A model generated the notes under the pieces. That model made no database searches, had not been told where the DNA came from, and saw only the letters and a program-made list of their open reading frames with translations. Shown here piece by piece: positions 25,062-32,277 of a stretch of 52,771 bases of DNA. A program made the translations under genes and the position numbers. The stretch spans positions 131,075 to 183,845 of the forward strand of contig DDAL01000008.1 of NCBI GenBank assembly GCA_002332615.1. Reading direction: 5' to 3'. This stretch comes from Sphingobacteriaceae bacterium UBA2059 (GTDB lineage: Bacteria > Bacteroidota > Bacteroidia > Sphingobacteriales > Sphingobacteriaceae). The number at the start of each line of letters is the position of its first letter. Positions within the stretch are counted from its first letter, which is position 1.

Positions 25062-25604
25062 ATGTTTTTAAAAGGGAAATTCTTCTTTGCTCTCGTACTA
25101 ACGCTAATCACGTTAAACATCTCTACCGCTCAAGGGCAAGAAAAAACAACTCAAGATCCTGATAACCTTGCCAAGGAATATTTTTCTCAAATAATGGGAG
25201 TGGCTGTTTCAGCTACGTCCAACGTAAAAATGTACCAGTTTATTAAAGACTGGCTTGGAACCCCTTACAGATATGGTGGTGATACGAAAAGAGGCATTGA
25301 TTGCTCAGGCTTCGCCTACCAGCTTTACAGCAAAGTTTTTAATACAGCCATCGGAAGCAGCTCGCGCAATATTTACAGCAAAGTAAACCCCGTGAGTAAA
25401 AGTGACCTTCAGGAAGGCGATCTTGTATTCTTTAAGACCAACCGCAAGAGCATTTCACACGTAGGTGTATATATCGGCGATAATAAATTTGCTCACTCCT
25501 CCACAAGCAAAGGAGTTATAATAAGCAATTTGGACGAGTCATACTGGCGCAAGACCTGGTATAAAGGCGGCCGGCTGATCGATCAGGACCGTCAGAGCTT
25601 ATAG
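25062..25604 (+). CDS. Secreted NlpC/P60-family cysteine peptidase
   Basis: The protein has 180 residues and a signal peptide (ending near STAQGQ). The C40 catalytic domain occupies about 55-170. Catalytic Cys81 lies in RGIDCSGFAYQLY, His133 in SISHVGVYIG and a third polar residue, His145, in KFAHSS. Family knowledge: these enzymes cut gamma-D-glutamyl bonds in peptidoglycan peptides. It is monocistronic, with its own strong promoter and a long terminator hairpin downstream. There are no SH3 or LysM domains, so it is a minimal form. The exact bond cut is unknown. Confidence 0.92.
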   Translation: MFLKGKFFFALVLTLITLNISTAQGQEKTTQDPDNLAKEYFSQIMGVAVSATSNVKMYQFIKDWLGTPYRYGGDTKRGIDCSGFAYQLYSKVFNTAIGSSSRNIYSKVNPVSKSDLQEGDLVFFKTNRKSISHVGVYIGDNKFAHSSTSKGVIISNLDESYWRKTWYKGGRLIDQDRQSL

Positions 25605-25632
25605 GGATCTGCAACATCAGGTTATATCGGCT

Positions 25633-25672
25633 AAATGTAAAAAGGCTGCCATTGAGCAGCCTTTTTACATTT
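25633..25672. terminator. Bidirectional terminator between NlpC/P60 gene and small membrane protein
   Basis: A perfect 17-bp stem (25633-25649 with 25656-25672) has a 6-nt loop, with A-rich and T-rich outer parts in both directions. The stop codon of the minus-strand small gene lies within it. Confidence 0.9.
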
Positions 25673-25856
25673 TAGCTACATCAGCAGTGTTCTTTACAAG
25701 GCATATTCCTGTTACAAAAAAGATCAGCCCTAGAATTCCATAAACAATAAGTTCGCGCGAATTAACCGACTGCTGTACAAAGCCTATAGCAGCATATATA
25801 AGCCCGATTATACCCAGTATAGTCAGGATAAGACCAAAAGTTCTCTTTAAATTCAT
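25665..25856 (-). CDS. Small two-helix membrane protein
   Basis: This is a 63-residue protein starting with the basic MNLKRTFG, followed by two TM helices (about 8-28 and 37-56). The helices are separated by a polar loop (QQSVNSRE), and the tail is KNTADVAKM. Composition and start look like a real gene, and its stop sits in a terminator hairpin shared with the convergent neighbour. I do not recognise a named family; similar two-helix miniproteins are common in Bacteroidota. Confidence 0.68.
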   Translation of the reverse strand: MNLKRTFGLILTILGIIGLIYAAIGFVQQSVNSRELIVYGILGLIFFVTGICLVKNTADVAKM

Positions 25857-26035
25857 AGTAGTATTTTTTTATGCAGCAGTACAAATTAGCTGCCATTTAG
25901 CAGAGCGTATCTTTAAACAGGCGCTTTTGCAACCTTACAAACTATAAGCCAACTAGTTACAAATACAATTAACCACCAGGAGTTCGGCAAGCTACGCCTC
26001 CCGCAACAAGAACATTGTTGCATAAACAATTCACA

Positions 26036-26067
26036 TTTGCACGCTTTAGACAACAGTAGTATATTTG
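26036..26067 (+). promoter_or_regulatory. Promoter of tRNA-Pro
   Basis: TTTG (26036-26039), a 20-nt spacer and TATATTTG (26060-26067) match the Bacteroidota promoter. The -7 element ends 9 nt before the mature tRNA start, so the primary transcript has almost no 5' extension. Confidence 0.75.
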
Positions 26068-26076
26068 CATCTGCTT

Positions 26077-26150
26077 CGGGATGTAGCGTAGCCCGGTATC
26101 GCGCCAGCATGGGGTGCTGGAGGTCGTCGGTTCAAATCCGGCCATCCCGA
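26077..26150 (+). tRNA. tRNA-Pro (anticodon GGG)
   Basis: A 74-nt cloverleaf folds completely. Acceptor CGGGATG pairs with CATCCCG, the D stem is GCG/CGC, and anticodon stem CCAGC/GCTGG encloses loop ATGGGGT with anticodon GGG. The T arm is GTCGG-TTCAAAT-CCGGC and the discriminator base is A. CCA is not encoded. A truncated-gene region begins directly downstream. Confidence 0.96.
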
Positions 26151-26176
26151 CATCAAAGACCCTTAAAGGGGTTAAA

Positions 26177-26210
26177 AACCCTCTAAATTGTATGTTTAGA
26201 GGGTTTTTTT
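26177..26210 (+). terminator. Intrinsic terminator of tRNA-Pro
   Basis: AACCCTCTAAA (26177-26187) pairs perfectly with TTTAGAGGGTT (26195-26205) around a 7-nt loop; T continues to 26210. It lies 26 nt after the tRNA. Confidence 0.93.
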
Positions 26211-26236
26211 GCGATAATTGAAAAATTATCGCAAAA
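26207..26236. repeat. Perfect 13-bp inverted repeat at the edge of the degraded region
   Basis: TTTTGCGATAATT (26207-26219) and its exact reverse complement (26224-26236) flank a GAAA loop. It begins within the T-run of the tRNA terminator and ends about 28 bp before the first reverse-transcriptase-like codons. It may mark the junction of an old insertion. Confidence 0.8.
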
Positions 26237-26263
26237 CAATTATCAACTTCTCAATGCCCTATT

Positions 26264-26662
26264 TCGCACCCTGTTTTACAAGGCACCCCCACCGGTACAG
26301 ACATTGCTAATCAGATCTTTCTTCCATATGATAAAAAATAATTCGCTATTGTGGGAAAAGAGAGATTACCTACACCCGCTATATTGATGATCTCGTGTTC
26401 TCCAGCTCATCTGATTTCAGACACCATTGCGTTCCGTTAATAAATTTCATTTTGGAGTCGAATTTCAGGATCAGCATAAAGAAGACACTTTACCGCGCGG
26501 GTAATATGGAGATCACAGGAGTAGATGTTAAGAACAACGTTCTTGATCTCAATGGCGATTTTAAAACTCTACTAGAAGATAAAACTGCTCCTTAAAAAGA
26601 TAACCAACGGCCGTAGAAGTTACTTGAAACAAGTTCGGAAAGAGAAGCCAAAAAACAGCTGA
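26264..26662 (+). pseudogene. Frameshifted remnant of a bacterial reverse transcriptase
   Basis: Three frames together spell the C-terminal half of an RT. First, the frame from 26264 reads HPVLQGTPTGTDIANQIF, like RT motif 4 (QGxPTS...AN..F..D), and ends at a stop near 26335. Second, the frame from about 26368 reads YTRYIDDLVFSSS, with the catalytic YxDD box as YIDD at 26380-26391. It continues with NFRISIKKT and an EITGV element resembling the VTG box of retron-type RTs, and stops at 26593-26595. Third, 26606-26662 reads GRRSYLKQVRKEKP, a typical RT tail. The fingers domain upstream is missing. It cannot make an active enzyme. The RT class (retron-like or other) cannot be decided from this piece. 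Confidence 0.82.
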
Positions 26663-26761
26663 CCAATAATAAGCCAACAAACGTGATGCTCATTATTAGA
26701 TCACATTTCTCTGAGCAGGGAAGGAACGGCTTCAGAAGGGAAGTTGTCTTTACTACTTAAA

Positions 26762-26809
26762 ATGTCTAGGGAAATGTCTAAAAATGTCTAGCTAAGCTGG
26801 CTTAGACAT
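26762..26809. repeat. ATGTCTA repeat cluster
   Basis: ATGTCTA occurs three times (26762-26768, 26774-26780, 26784-26790), followed by its inverse TAGACAT (26803-26809). The last two form a 10-bp inverted repeat AAAATGTCTA/TAGACATTTT. The cluster overlaps the 3' end of the minus-strand gene fragment. The function is unknown. Confidence 0.7.
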
Positions 26810-27031
26810 TTTCCAAACCTTGCCAGAAGGAGTTATAATACCCTTTAAACTCAGCTTTTGAAGGTTATTTTTGATCTTATGTCTCTTCTGATTCTCGTCT
26901 AAAACGTCTGGCAATTTGTCTAAAAGTATTTCTTCAAAGTCGGTTCTTTTACCTTCTCCAAATTTCTTTAAGAACTCCAGTATAATTTTTTGACAGTAGT
27001 CATCGTCAATACCTGGTTGCTTAATATATAT
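26792..27031 (-). pseudogene. C-terminal fragment of a protein with a winged-helix-like tail (AlbA_2/ATP-binding family type)
   Basis: An open minus-strand frame of about 79 codons has no start codon of its own and begins right after an in-frame TAA at 27032-27034. It reads IKQPGIDDDYCQKIILEFLKKFG, then LLDKLPDVLDENQKRHKIKNNLQKLSLKGII, ending GKVWKMSKPA. From memory this resembles the C-terminal winged-helix region of AlbA_2-type (divergent AAA/Schlafen-like) ATP-binding proteins; that match is not verified. The N-terminal body is missing and is replaced by the next fragment, so this is a truncated relic. Confidence 0.6.
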
Positions 27032-27559
27032 TTACTTGCCCTTAATTCAAATTTCACGGGCTCTTATTCGTTTCAATCGGCACAGCAAAACCAGGTCATC
27101 AATTCTGTTGTTTCACCCGTTATCTACACTACTAACATGTATACTCTCAACGGAAGCGGCAAACTGTCAAAACACGTAAGGTATGAGTATGAGTTCGGGC
27201 ATTCCGCCTACAGTATAAAACCTAAAAATACCGGACAAACGTTGAGCAGCACTACAATATCAACTTCTAGAAACCGCCTGGGCCTGGAGTACAACATAAT
27301 AAAAAGCCTCCATCTAAAGTCAGCTGCCAAGAATGAAGTCAACCGGAACAGTACAGGCCTTCATGCAAATTATACCTTCACAGACCTCGGCGCACGTTAC
27401 CACCTGGAAAAACGCAAGTTGGACTTCCAAGTTGATATTAATAACCTTACTAATATCAAAGCTTACCAGGCAGCCGTGTTAAGCAATAACACCCAGTCAG
27501 ATTATCAGTATCCCTTACGCGGAAGGAATATCCTTGTAAAAGTATTTTTCGTCTTCTGA
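27032..27559 (+). pseudogene. C-terminal fragment of an outer-membrane beta-barrel / TonB-dependent receptor-like protein
   Basis: The plus-strand frame stays open from about 26990, but only the part after about 27032 looks like protein. It has alternating amphipathic strands (YTLNGSGKLSKHVRYEYEFGHSAYSI, GLEYNIIKSLHLKS, ANYTFTDLGARYHL). It ends with LDFQVDINNLTNIKAY and a final aromatic residue (VKVFFVF), as in the last strands of TonB-dependent or OMP beta-barrel proteins. No signal peptide, plug or full barrel is present, and the only upstream start is a TTG inside the opposing fragment. I call it a truncated pseudogene of about 175 residues. Confidence 0.72.
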
Positions 27560-27645
27560 GGTGAACCAGTAAGTTATAATTGCTATTGGGTACGGGTGAG
27601 GCTAAAGTTGCCGCCTTTGTTCGGCCAGAGAGCGGTCTGGCTAAA

Positions 27646-27685
27646 AAAGCGAATACCTTATTGGGTCCAATAAGGTATTCGCTTT
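27646..27685. terminator. Perfect 19-bp palindromic hairpin after the barrel fragment
   Basis: AAAGCGAATACCTTATTGG (27646-27664) is exactly repeated in inverse at 27667-27685, with a 2-nt centre. A and T flanks allow termination on both strands, although the T-run is short. It lies 87 nt after the barrel fragment's stop. Confidence 0.7.
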
Positions 27686-27875
27686 ATAATGACAATTACG
27701 TAGGCGCTAGTTGAATTGCATCACGACAAGATAACTAGCAAGCAAAACTATTAGGTGCAGCAAAGCCTCTAATGATTACCCGGGTAATTTAAAAAATCGA
27801 TATAAAAGCTGGAAACCTACAACGGCTCGAAAGAAAGGCACTGTGTGCAGATGAGCCTTCAGCCCTTTTCTTTTC
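27686..27875. other. Noncoding stretch with a 14-bp palindrome
   Basis: The whole gap 27560-27875 has no gene I can support. Besides the hairpin at 27646-27685 it holds the perfect palindrome ATTACCCGGGTAAT (27775-27788), which could be an operator or a chance site. Nothing else stands out. Confidence 0.5.
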
Positions 27876-28163
27876 CTACTTTCCTTCCCGCTTTACAAAC
27901 TTGTGGAAGGTGCTTTCGCTGCCGTCGGCTTTTTTGTCCTGCAGGATGAGGTCGAGTTTGTTGTCGTCAAAGTCTTTGAAGAAATCTTCCCAGCTCATTT
28001 CTTCAAACTGGTCGTCGTCTTTGCTTTTATCTGGAAAGTGAAACCTGAGCAGGCCCTCGTCGCTGTCTTTTCCGGTTCCTTTAATCCTGGAAGGTACGGC
28101 GCCGTGCTTTTCGGCCCAGGCCTTAATTTGCTTATGATCATGTGTTTGTGTGGATGTGCTCAT
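27876..28163 (-). CDS. Small conserved acidic protein of unknown function
   Basis: This 95-residue soluble protein is rich in Asp, Glu and Lys. It begins HDHKQIKAWAEKHGAVPSRIKGTG and continues with LRFHFPDKSKDDDQFEEMSWEDFFKDFDDNKLDLILQDK, ending FHKFVKREGK. I recognise this as a widespread small family in Bacteroidota and Proteobacteria. It is sometimes labelled as a branching-enzyme-like protein in genomes, which its size does not support. It is divergent from the copper regulator gene with 129 bp between them. The function is unknown. Confidence 0.8.
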   Translation of the reverse strand: MSTSTQTHDHKQIKAWAEKHGAVPSRIKGTGKDSDEGLLRFHFPDKSKDDDQFEEMSWEDFFKDFDDNKLDLILQDKKADGSESTFHKFVKREGK

Positions 28164-28292
28164 GGCTGATGATTTTTAGTACTAACAGCTGGCGGGTGCA
28201 AAAGTTTATCAGGCCCAGGCTTAAAGCCATTGCATCTTACTGACATGCGTTAAGGCTTTTTTAACGACCTTTGAAGCTTAAGCCGCGGCACA

Positions 28293-28850
28293 ATGAATAT
28301 CTCTATTAAAAATATGGTGTGCAACAGGTGTATACTCGTTGTACAGCAGGTGCTCGACCGACTGGGCATTGCTGCCAAAAGTGTAAAGCTGGGCGAGGTG
28401 GAAACTGACGAACTGGACCAGGCTACGCTGAGCAAGCTTGGAACCTCGCTGGATGCGCTGGGCTTCGAACTGCTGGATGATAACCGTAAAAAGATTATTG
28501 AGCGCATAAAAACCCTCATCATACAAAAGGTTCATCACCGGCAGGAGAGCAGAAAAGAAAACCTTTCGCAACTGCTGTCAGAGACCCTCCATAAAGACTA
28601 TTCTTACTTGAGCAATTTATTTTCGGAGACAGAGGGCATTACCATTGAGAAGTATGTAATAAACCAAAAGATTGAAAGGGCCAAGGAACTTATTATTTAC
28701 AATGAGTTAAGCATGAGCGAAATAGCCTTTGAGCTGGGCTATAGCAGCACAGCTCACCTCTCGGCCCAGTTTAAGCGCAGCACCGGTTTGAGCCCCGGCA
28801 GCTTTAAGAAGATGGGGCAAAACAGGCGCAAGCCCCTGGACAGCATTTAA
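28293..28850 (+). CDS. AraC-family regulator with HMA-like CxxC N-terminus (putative copper sensor)
   Basis: The protein has 185 residues. Residues 1-70 resemble a heavy-metal-associated fold with a CxxC site at Cys10 and Cys13 (KNMVCNRCILVVQQVLDRLG). A helical linker follows (about 70-95). The C-terminal AraC-type double HTH runs from about 95 to 180, with LSETLHKDYSYLSNLFSE, QKIERAKELIIYNELSMSEIAFELGYSSTAHLSAQFKRSTGLSPGSFKK split over the two helices. It lies 99 nt upstream of the copper ATPase start in the same direction. The arrangement suggests that Cu(I) binding at CxxC controls DNA binding. Domain calls are by motif; the sensing role is inferred. Confidence 0.87.
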   Translation: MNISIKNMVCNRCILVVQQVLDRLGIAAKSVKLGEVETDELDQATLSKLGTSLDALGFELLDDNRKKIIERIKTLIIQKVHHRQESRKENLSQLLSETLHKDYSYLSNLFSETEGITIEKYVINQKIERAKELIIYNELSMSEIAFELGYSSTAHLSAQFKRSTGLSPGSFKKMGQNRRKPLDSI

Positions 28851-28920
28851 ACGGGTTTTAGAACCAAAAATCTTATAAGCTTTATCCATAATTGTGTAAA
28901 GCCTTTGCTGCATAAGGTCC

Positions 28921-28928
28921 TACCTTTG
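28921..28928 (+). promoter_or_regulatory. -7 element of the copper ATPase gene
   Basis: TACCTTTG matches TAnnTTTG exactly and lies 22 bp before the ATG at 28950. A -33 TTG at 17-20 bp is not present, so activation by the upstream AraC-type protein is plausible. The element also shows that the ATG at 28905 cannot be the main start. Confidence 0.5.
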
Positions 28929-28949
28929 TTTAATGTAAACAAGGTGATT

Positions 28950-31169
28950 ATGGGAAAAGATATGAACACAAAAAAGAAGACCTACCCGGTGCTTAACATG
29001 AGCTGCGCTTCCTGCGCCTCAAGTGCACAAAGCACCCTGGAGCACGAGCCGGGCATTGTTAGCGCTGCCGTTAACTATGCCAACGGGCTGGCCCTCATAG
29101 AATATAACCCAGGGCTAACCAATCCTCAAAAACTCAAAGAAGCGTTACAGGCGGCAGGCTACGACCTGGCCATTGACGAAAGCGAAGAAGCGCAGGATGA
29201 GCTTGAAAAATTGCATAAAAAGCACCTTAAAGACATTAAAAAACGCACAGCGGGAGCCCTTATTTTATCTGTACCCCTTGTAATTATAGGCATGGCCTTT
29301 ATGAATATGCCCTATGCCAATTACATTATGTGGGCGCTGGCAAGCCCCATTGTGCTGGTATTTGGCAAGCAGTTCTTTGTTAAAGCCTGGAAGCAGGCAT
29401 CGCACGGCTCAGCCAATATGGACACCCTGGTTGCACTAAGCACGGGAGTGGCCTACCTGTTCAGCGTTTTTAATACCCTTTTTCCGGAGTTCTGGCACAG
29501 CCGGGGCCTGCACGCGCACGTTTACTTTGAAGCTTCGGGCGTAGTAATTGCCTTCATTTTGCTTGGCCGCATGCTCGAAGAGCGTGCAAAAGGCAACACA
29601 TCATCGGCCATAAAAAAACTCATGGGACTACAGCCCAAAACAGTACTGCTGGTACATGGTGAAGGGGAAACAACGGAAGTCCCTATCAGCGCCGTAAAAA
29701 AAGGAGATATACTGATGGTAAGGCCGGGCGAGAAGATTGCTGTGGATGGCACCGTATACCAGGGTTCGTCCTTCGTGGACGAGAGCATGCTATCGGGCGA
29801 GGCCATGGCGGTAGCAAAGACAAAGGGCGACAAGGTATTTGCGGGCACGGTGAACCAAAAGGGAAGTTTTCGCTTTATGGCCAACAAGGTGGGCAGCGAA
29901 ACCCTGCTTGCGCAGATAATAAAGCTGGTGCAGGATGCCCAGGGCAGCCGCGCCCCCGTGCAAAAGCTGGTAGATAAAATTGCGGGCATTTTTGTGCCTG
30001 TAGTTATGGGCATTGCCCTGCTGAGCCTGATTGTATGGAGCCTGGTAGGGGGTCAAGAAGGCTTTACCCACGGACTAATGGCCATGGTAACAGTGCTGGT
30101 GATTGCCTGTCCATGTGCTTTGGGGCTGGCCACCCCAACGGCTATTATGGCCGGCATTGGCAAAGGAGCCGAAAACGGCATCCTTATTAAGGATGCCGAG
30201 AGCCTTGAAAAGGCCAAAAAGGTAAACGCCATTGTTCTGGATAAAACGGGCACACTGACCGAAGGCAGGCCTGCGGTTACCGCCGTGCTGTGGACAGAAG
30301 AAAACCCGGCTCATACCGCCGCTCTCGTATCTATAGAAAAACAGTCGGAACACCCTCTGGCCGAGGCTGTTGTGAGCTACTTTGACCAGACTCATCTACT
30401 GCCTGTTGACGAATTTGAAAGTCTGACCGGCTTTGGCCTGAAAGCTAAGGTTGACAAGCGGGTATATTATATAGGCAATGCGCACTTGCTTAAAGCAAAC
30501 AATATTGCCATTCCGCCTCCGGTGGAACAGGCTGCTGCAGGATGGCTTGAGCAGGCAAACACAGTTATTTACTTTGCCGGCCAGCAAGAGGTACTGGCAG
30601 CCATAGCCATTGCTGATAAGCTAAAAGCAGGGTCGGCAGCGGCCGTAAAGGACCTGCAGAAAGAAGGCATAGAAGTGCATATGCTTACCGGCGACAATGC
30701 AGCCACGGCCCGGGCAATAGCCCGGCAGGCAGGTATAAGCCACTACAAAGCCGAAGTGCTTCCGGCTGATAAAGGTGCGTTTGTACAGCAGCTTCAACAG
30801 CAGGGCAAAACTGTAGCCATGGTGGGCGATGGCATAAACGACAGCAACGCGCTGGCACTGGCCGACGTAAGCATTGCCATGGGCAGGGGCAGCGACATTG
30901 CCATGGACGTAGCCAAGATGACCCTTATATCGTCCGACCTGAGCAAGATACCTCAGGCTATAAGGCTGTCGCGCTATACGGTAGCCACCATACGGCAAAA
31001 CCTGTTTTGGGCGTTTATCTATAATATTATAGGCATACCTCTGGCAGCCGGCATGCTGTATCCGCTAAATGGCTTTTTACTGAACCCCATGATAGCCGGG
31101 GCGGCCATGGCATTAAGCTCGGTTTCGGTGGTAAGCAACAGCCTGCGATTAAAATCAAAAACTATTTAA
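28950..31169 (+). CDS. copA: Copper-translocating P1B-type ATPase
   Basis: The ATPase exports Cu(I) across the inner membrane. One N-terminal HMA domain carries NMSCASCASSA. TM helices follow, then the actuator loop with LSGEAMAV (variant of TGE), the metal-site motif ACPCALGLATP, the phosphorylation site DKTGTLTEG, SEHPLAEAV of the nucleotide domain and the hinge MVGDGINDSNALA. I place the start at 28950 (739 residues), or 28962, because the -7 promoter element lies at 28921-28928. A longer frame begins at 28905 but adds 15 unlike residues. It is followed after 16 nt by a metallochaperone gene. CPC and the lone HMA favour Cu(I)/Ag(I). Confidence 0.95.
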   Translation: MGKDMNTKKKTYPVLNMSCASCASSAQSTLEHEPGIVSAAVNYANGLALIEYNPGLTNPQKLKEALQAAGYDLAIDESEEAQDELEKLHKKHLKDIKKRTAGALILSVPLVIIGMAFMNMPYANYIMWALASPIVLVFGKQFFVKAWKQASHGSANMDTLVALSTGVAYLFSVFNTLFPEFWHSRGLHAHVYFEASGVVIAFILLGRMLEERAKGNTSSAIKKLMGLQPKTVLLVHGEGETTEVPISAVKKGDILMVRPGEKIAVDGTVYQGSSFVDESMLSGEAMAVAKTKGDKVFAGTVNQKGSFRFMANKVGSETLLAQIIKLVQDAQGSRAPVQKLVDKIAGIFVPVVMGIALLSLIVWSLVGGQEGFTHGLMAMVTVLVIACPCALGLATPTAIMAGIGKGAENGILIKDAESLEKAKKVNAIVLDKTGTLTEGRPAVTAVLWTEENPAHTAALVSIEKQSEHPLAEAVVSYFDQTHLLPVDEFESLTGFGLKAKVDKRVYYIGNAHLLKANNIAIPPPVEQAAAGWLEQANTVIYFAGQQEVLAAIAIADKLKAGSAAAVKDLQKEGIEVHMLTGDNAATARAIARQAGISHYKAEVLPADKGAFVQQLQQQGKTVAMVGDGINDSNALALADVSIAMGRGSDIAMDVAKMTLISSDLSKIPQAIRLSRYTVATIRQNLFWAFIYNIIGIPLAAGMLYPLNGFLLNPMIAGAAMALSSVSVVSNSLRLKSKTI

Positions 31170-31185
31170 ATTACTATTTACAGAT

Positions 31186-31398
31186 ATGAAAACCCTCACT
31201 TTAAAAACAAACATTATGTGCGATGCCTGCATTGCCAAAGTAAGTCCGGTATTTGACCAGCTGATAGGCGCTGGCAAATGGAATGTAGATATTAAAAACC
31301 CAAAGAAACCCCTTACCGTTCAGTCGGAAACACTAAGCGAGCAGGAGCTGATAAAGGCCGTAGAGCAGGCGGGCTACAAGGCCGAACCCCTGGTTTAA
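31186..31398 (+). CDS. HMA-domain copper chaperone-like protein
   Basis: A single 70-residue HMA domain has the metal site CDAC at Cys12 and Cys15 (NIMCDACIAKV) and a normal beta-alpha-beta-beta-alpha-beta pattern ending AVEQAGYKAEPL. It lies 16 nt after copA and would pass Cu(I) to it or report copper to the AraC-type regulator. The Cys spacing and position are clear; the partner is inferred. Confidence 0.88.
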   Translation: MKTLTLKTNIMCDACIAKVSPVFDQLIGAGKWNVDIKNPKKPLTVQSETLSEQELIKAVEQAGYKAEPLV

Positions 31399-31891
31399 TA
31401 CCTGTCCTCTGGCAGGGTATTTCCATCACCTGCTCAGGTAAGTAAGGGGCGTAATTTATGCGCATCTGCCACGCACTCCATCCGACATGTATCCGGGATG
31501 TACCCATGATGTATCCATGTTTATGGTCGGATATATCATGCCCGGAGTATGGCGGCAGCTGCCTGGCACCACGAAGCAGAGCCGCACCTGGCAGGCTGCT
31601 GATTACCTGCCGGGTACCGGCCCCTGATCACTTTGCCCCCGCCGCAAGTACTACTCCATCTGTTCTCATGCGGCGACAGCAGGCATCCTGCAGGACACTA
31701 AAATCAGGCCGGCACCGGTGATCATCCCTTACAGCCATCCCCAAAGCCGGGGCAGCGTTCCAACAGCTATGTTTATAATAACTTTTTATTATTTTAACAT
31801 TGGGTTAATTCCTGAATTCTATTTTGCCCTTTGATAAAAAAGTGTGTGTTGCGTGCTTGTGCACTGCCCGCACCTACCCTTAGGCGCAACT
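31399..31891. other. GC-rich noncoding region with repeats after the copper operon
   Basis: I see no convincing gene in this 490-bp stretch. It contains a weak hairpin just after the chaperone stop (ATACCTG with CAGGGTAT, 31397-31424) and three near-repeats of ATGTAYCC (31490-31520). An imperfect inverted repeat built on CAGCTGCCTGG and CCTGGCAGGCTG lies near 31557-31605. The last 100 bp turn AT-rich and hold a weak promoter candidate (TTG 31800-31802, 17 nt, TATTTTGC 31820-31827) for the next gene. Confidence 0.5.
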
Positions 31892-32227
31892 ATGCAAGGA
31901 ATTAATAAAAAACAGCATGAATATCTTCTATCGGCTCTACAGCAGTTAGAACATGTTTTAACCGACATCGAACTACGTACGCAGGACAAGCTTCTGGAAG
32001 AGCTGCCTGCATCTGCAGATATTAATAAAATTAAAGAAAAACTGCAGCAAGATTACCTTAAGTACGAAGACATGCTCGAACACCTTGCTATGCACATAAA
32101 GGCCTATAATGAGCTGAGTCACCAGGTACGCGTATATCACATCGGAAAACTTTTAAAACGTCTTAAACGCGAAAAAGAAATCTACGCTGCCCATGGCTTA
32201 CATATTATTGCGGCTCAGGGCACATAG
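31892..32227 (+). CDS. Small helical/coiled-coil protein of unknown function
   Basis: The protein has 111 residues from the ATG at 31892; an in-frame ATG at 31844 would add a Cys-rich, unlikely N-terminus. It is almost entirely helical and charged: LLSALQQLEHVLTDIELRTQDKLLEEL, INKIKEKLQQDYLKYEDMLEHLAMHIKAYNELSHQV, then a basic end (KLLKRLKREKE). There is no signal peptide or TM helix. It ends just before the gltX promoter. I do not recognise a family. Confidence 0.65.
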   Translation: MQGINKKQHEYLLSALQQLEHVLTDIELRTQDKLLEELPASADINKIKEKLQQDYLKYEDMLEHLAMHIKAYNELSHQVRVYHIGKLLKRLKREKEIYAAHGLHIIAAQGT

Positions 32228-32228
32228 C

Positions 32229-32259
32229 TTTGAGCTTTAATGTGCAGGCCGTATCTTTG
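32229..32259 (+). promoter_or_regulatory. Bacteroidota-type promoter of gltX
   Basis: TTTG (32229-32232), a 19-nt spacer and TATCTTTG (32252-32259) match the consensus fully. The start of transcription near 32266 lies downstream of the longer frame's ATG at 32230, which fixes the gltX start at 32278. Confidence 0.78.
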
Positions 32260-32277
32260 CCGCATAAAATTAGTATT

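Noticed and set aside
26395..26595. 66-codon frame called as a separate gene
   Set aside because: It begins at a GTG immediately after the YIDD box of the RT remnant; it is the middle part of a broken gene, not an independent one.
26151..27875. Direct repeat of the tRNA-Pro 3' end marking an att site
   Set aside because: I looked for copies of the T-arm/acceptor sequence downstream and found none in the window.
27876..28163. 1,4-alpha-glucan branching enzyme annotation for the 95-residue protein
   Set aside because: It has no GH13 motifs and is far too short; the label seen in some genomes looks like a propagated error.
28905..28949. Longer N-terminus for the copper ATPase
   Set aside because: The added residues include the codons of an exact -7 promoter element (28921-28928), so this part is unlikely to be in the mRNA.
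31458..31721. 87-codon plus-strand frame after the copper chaperone
   Set aside because: Cys, Arg and Pro rich with no family features, overlaps repeats, and has no promoter or start signal.
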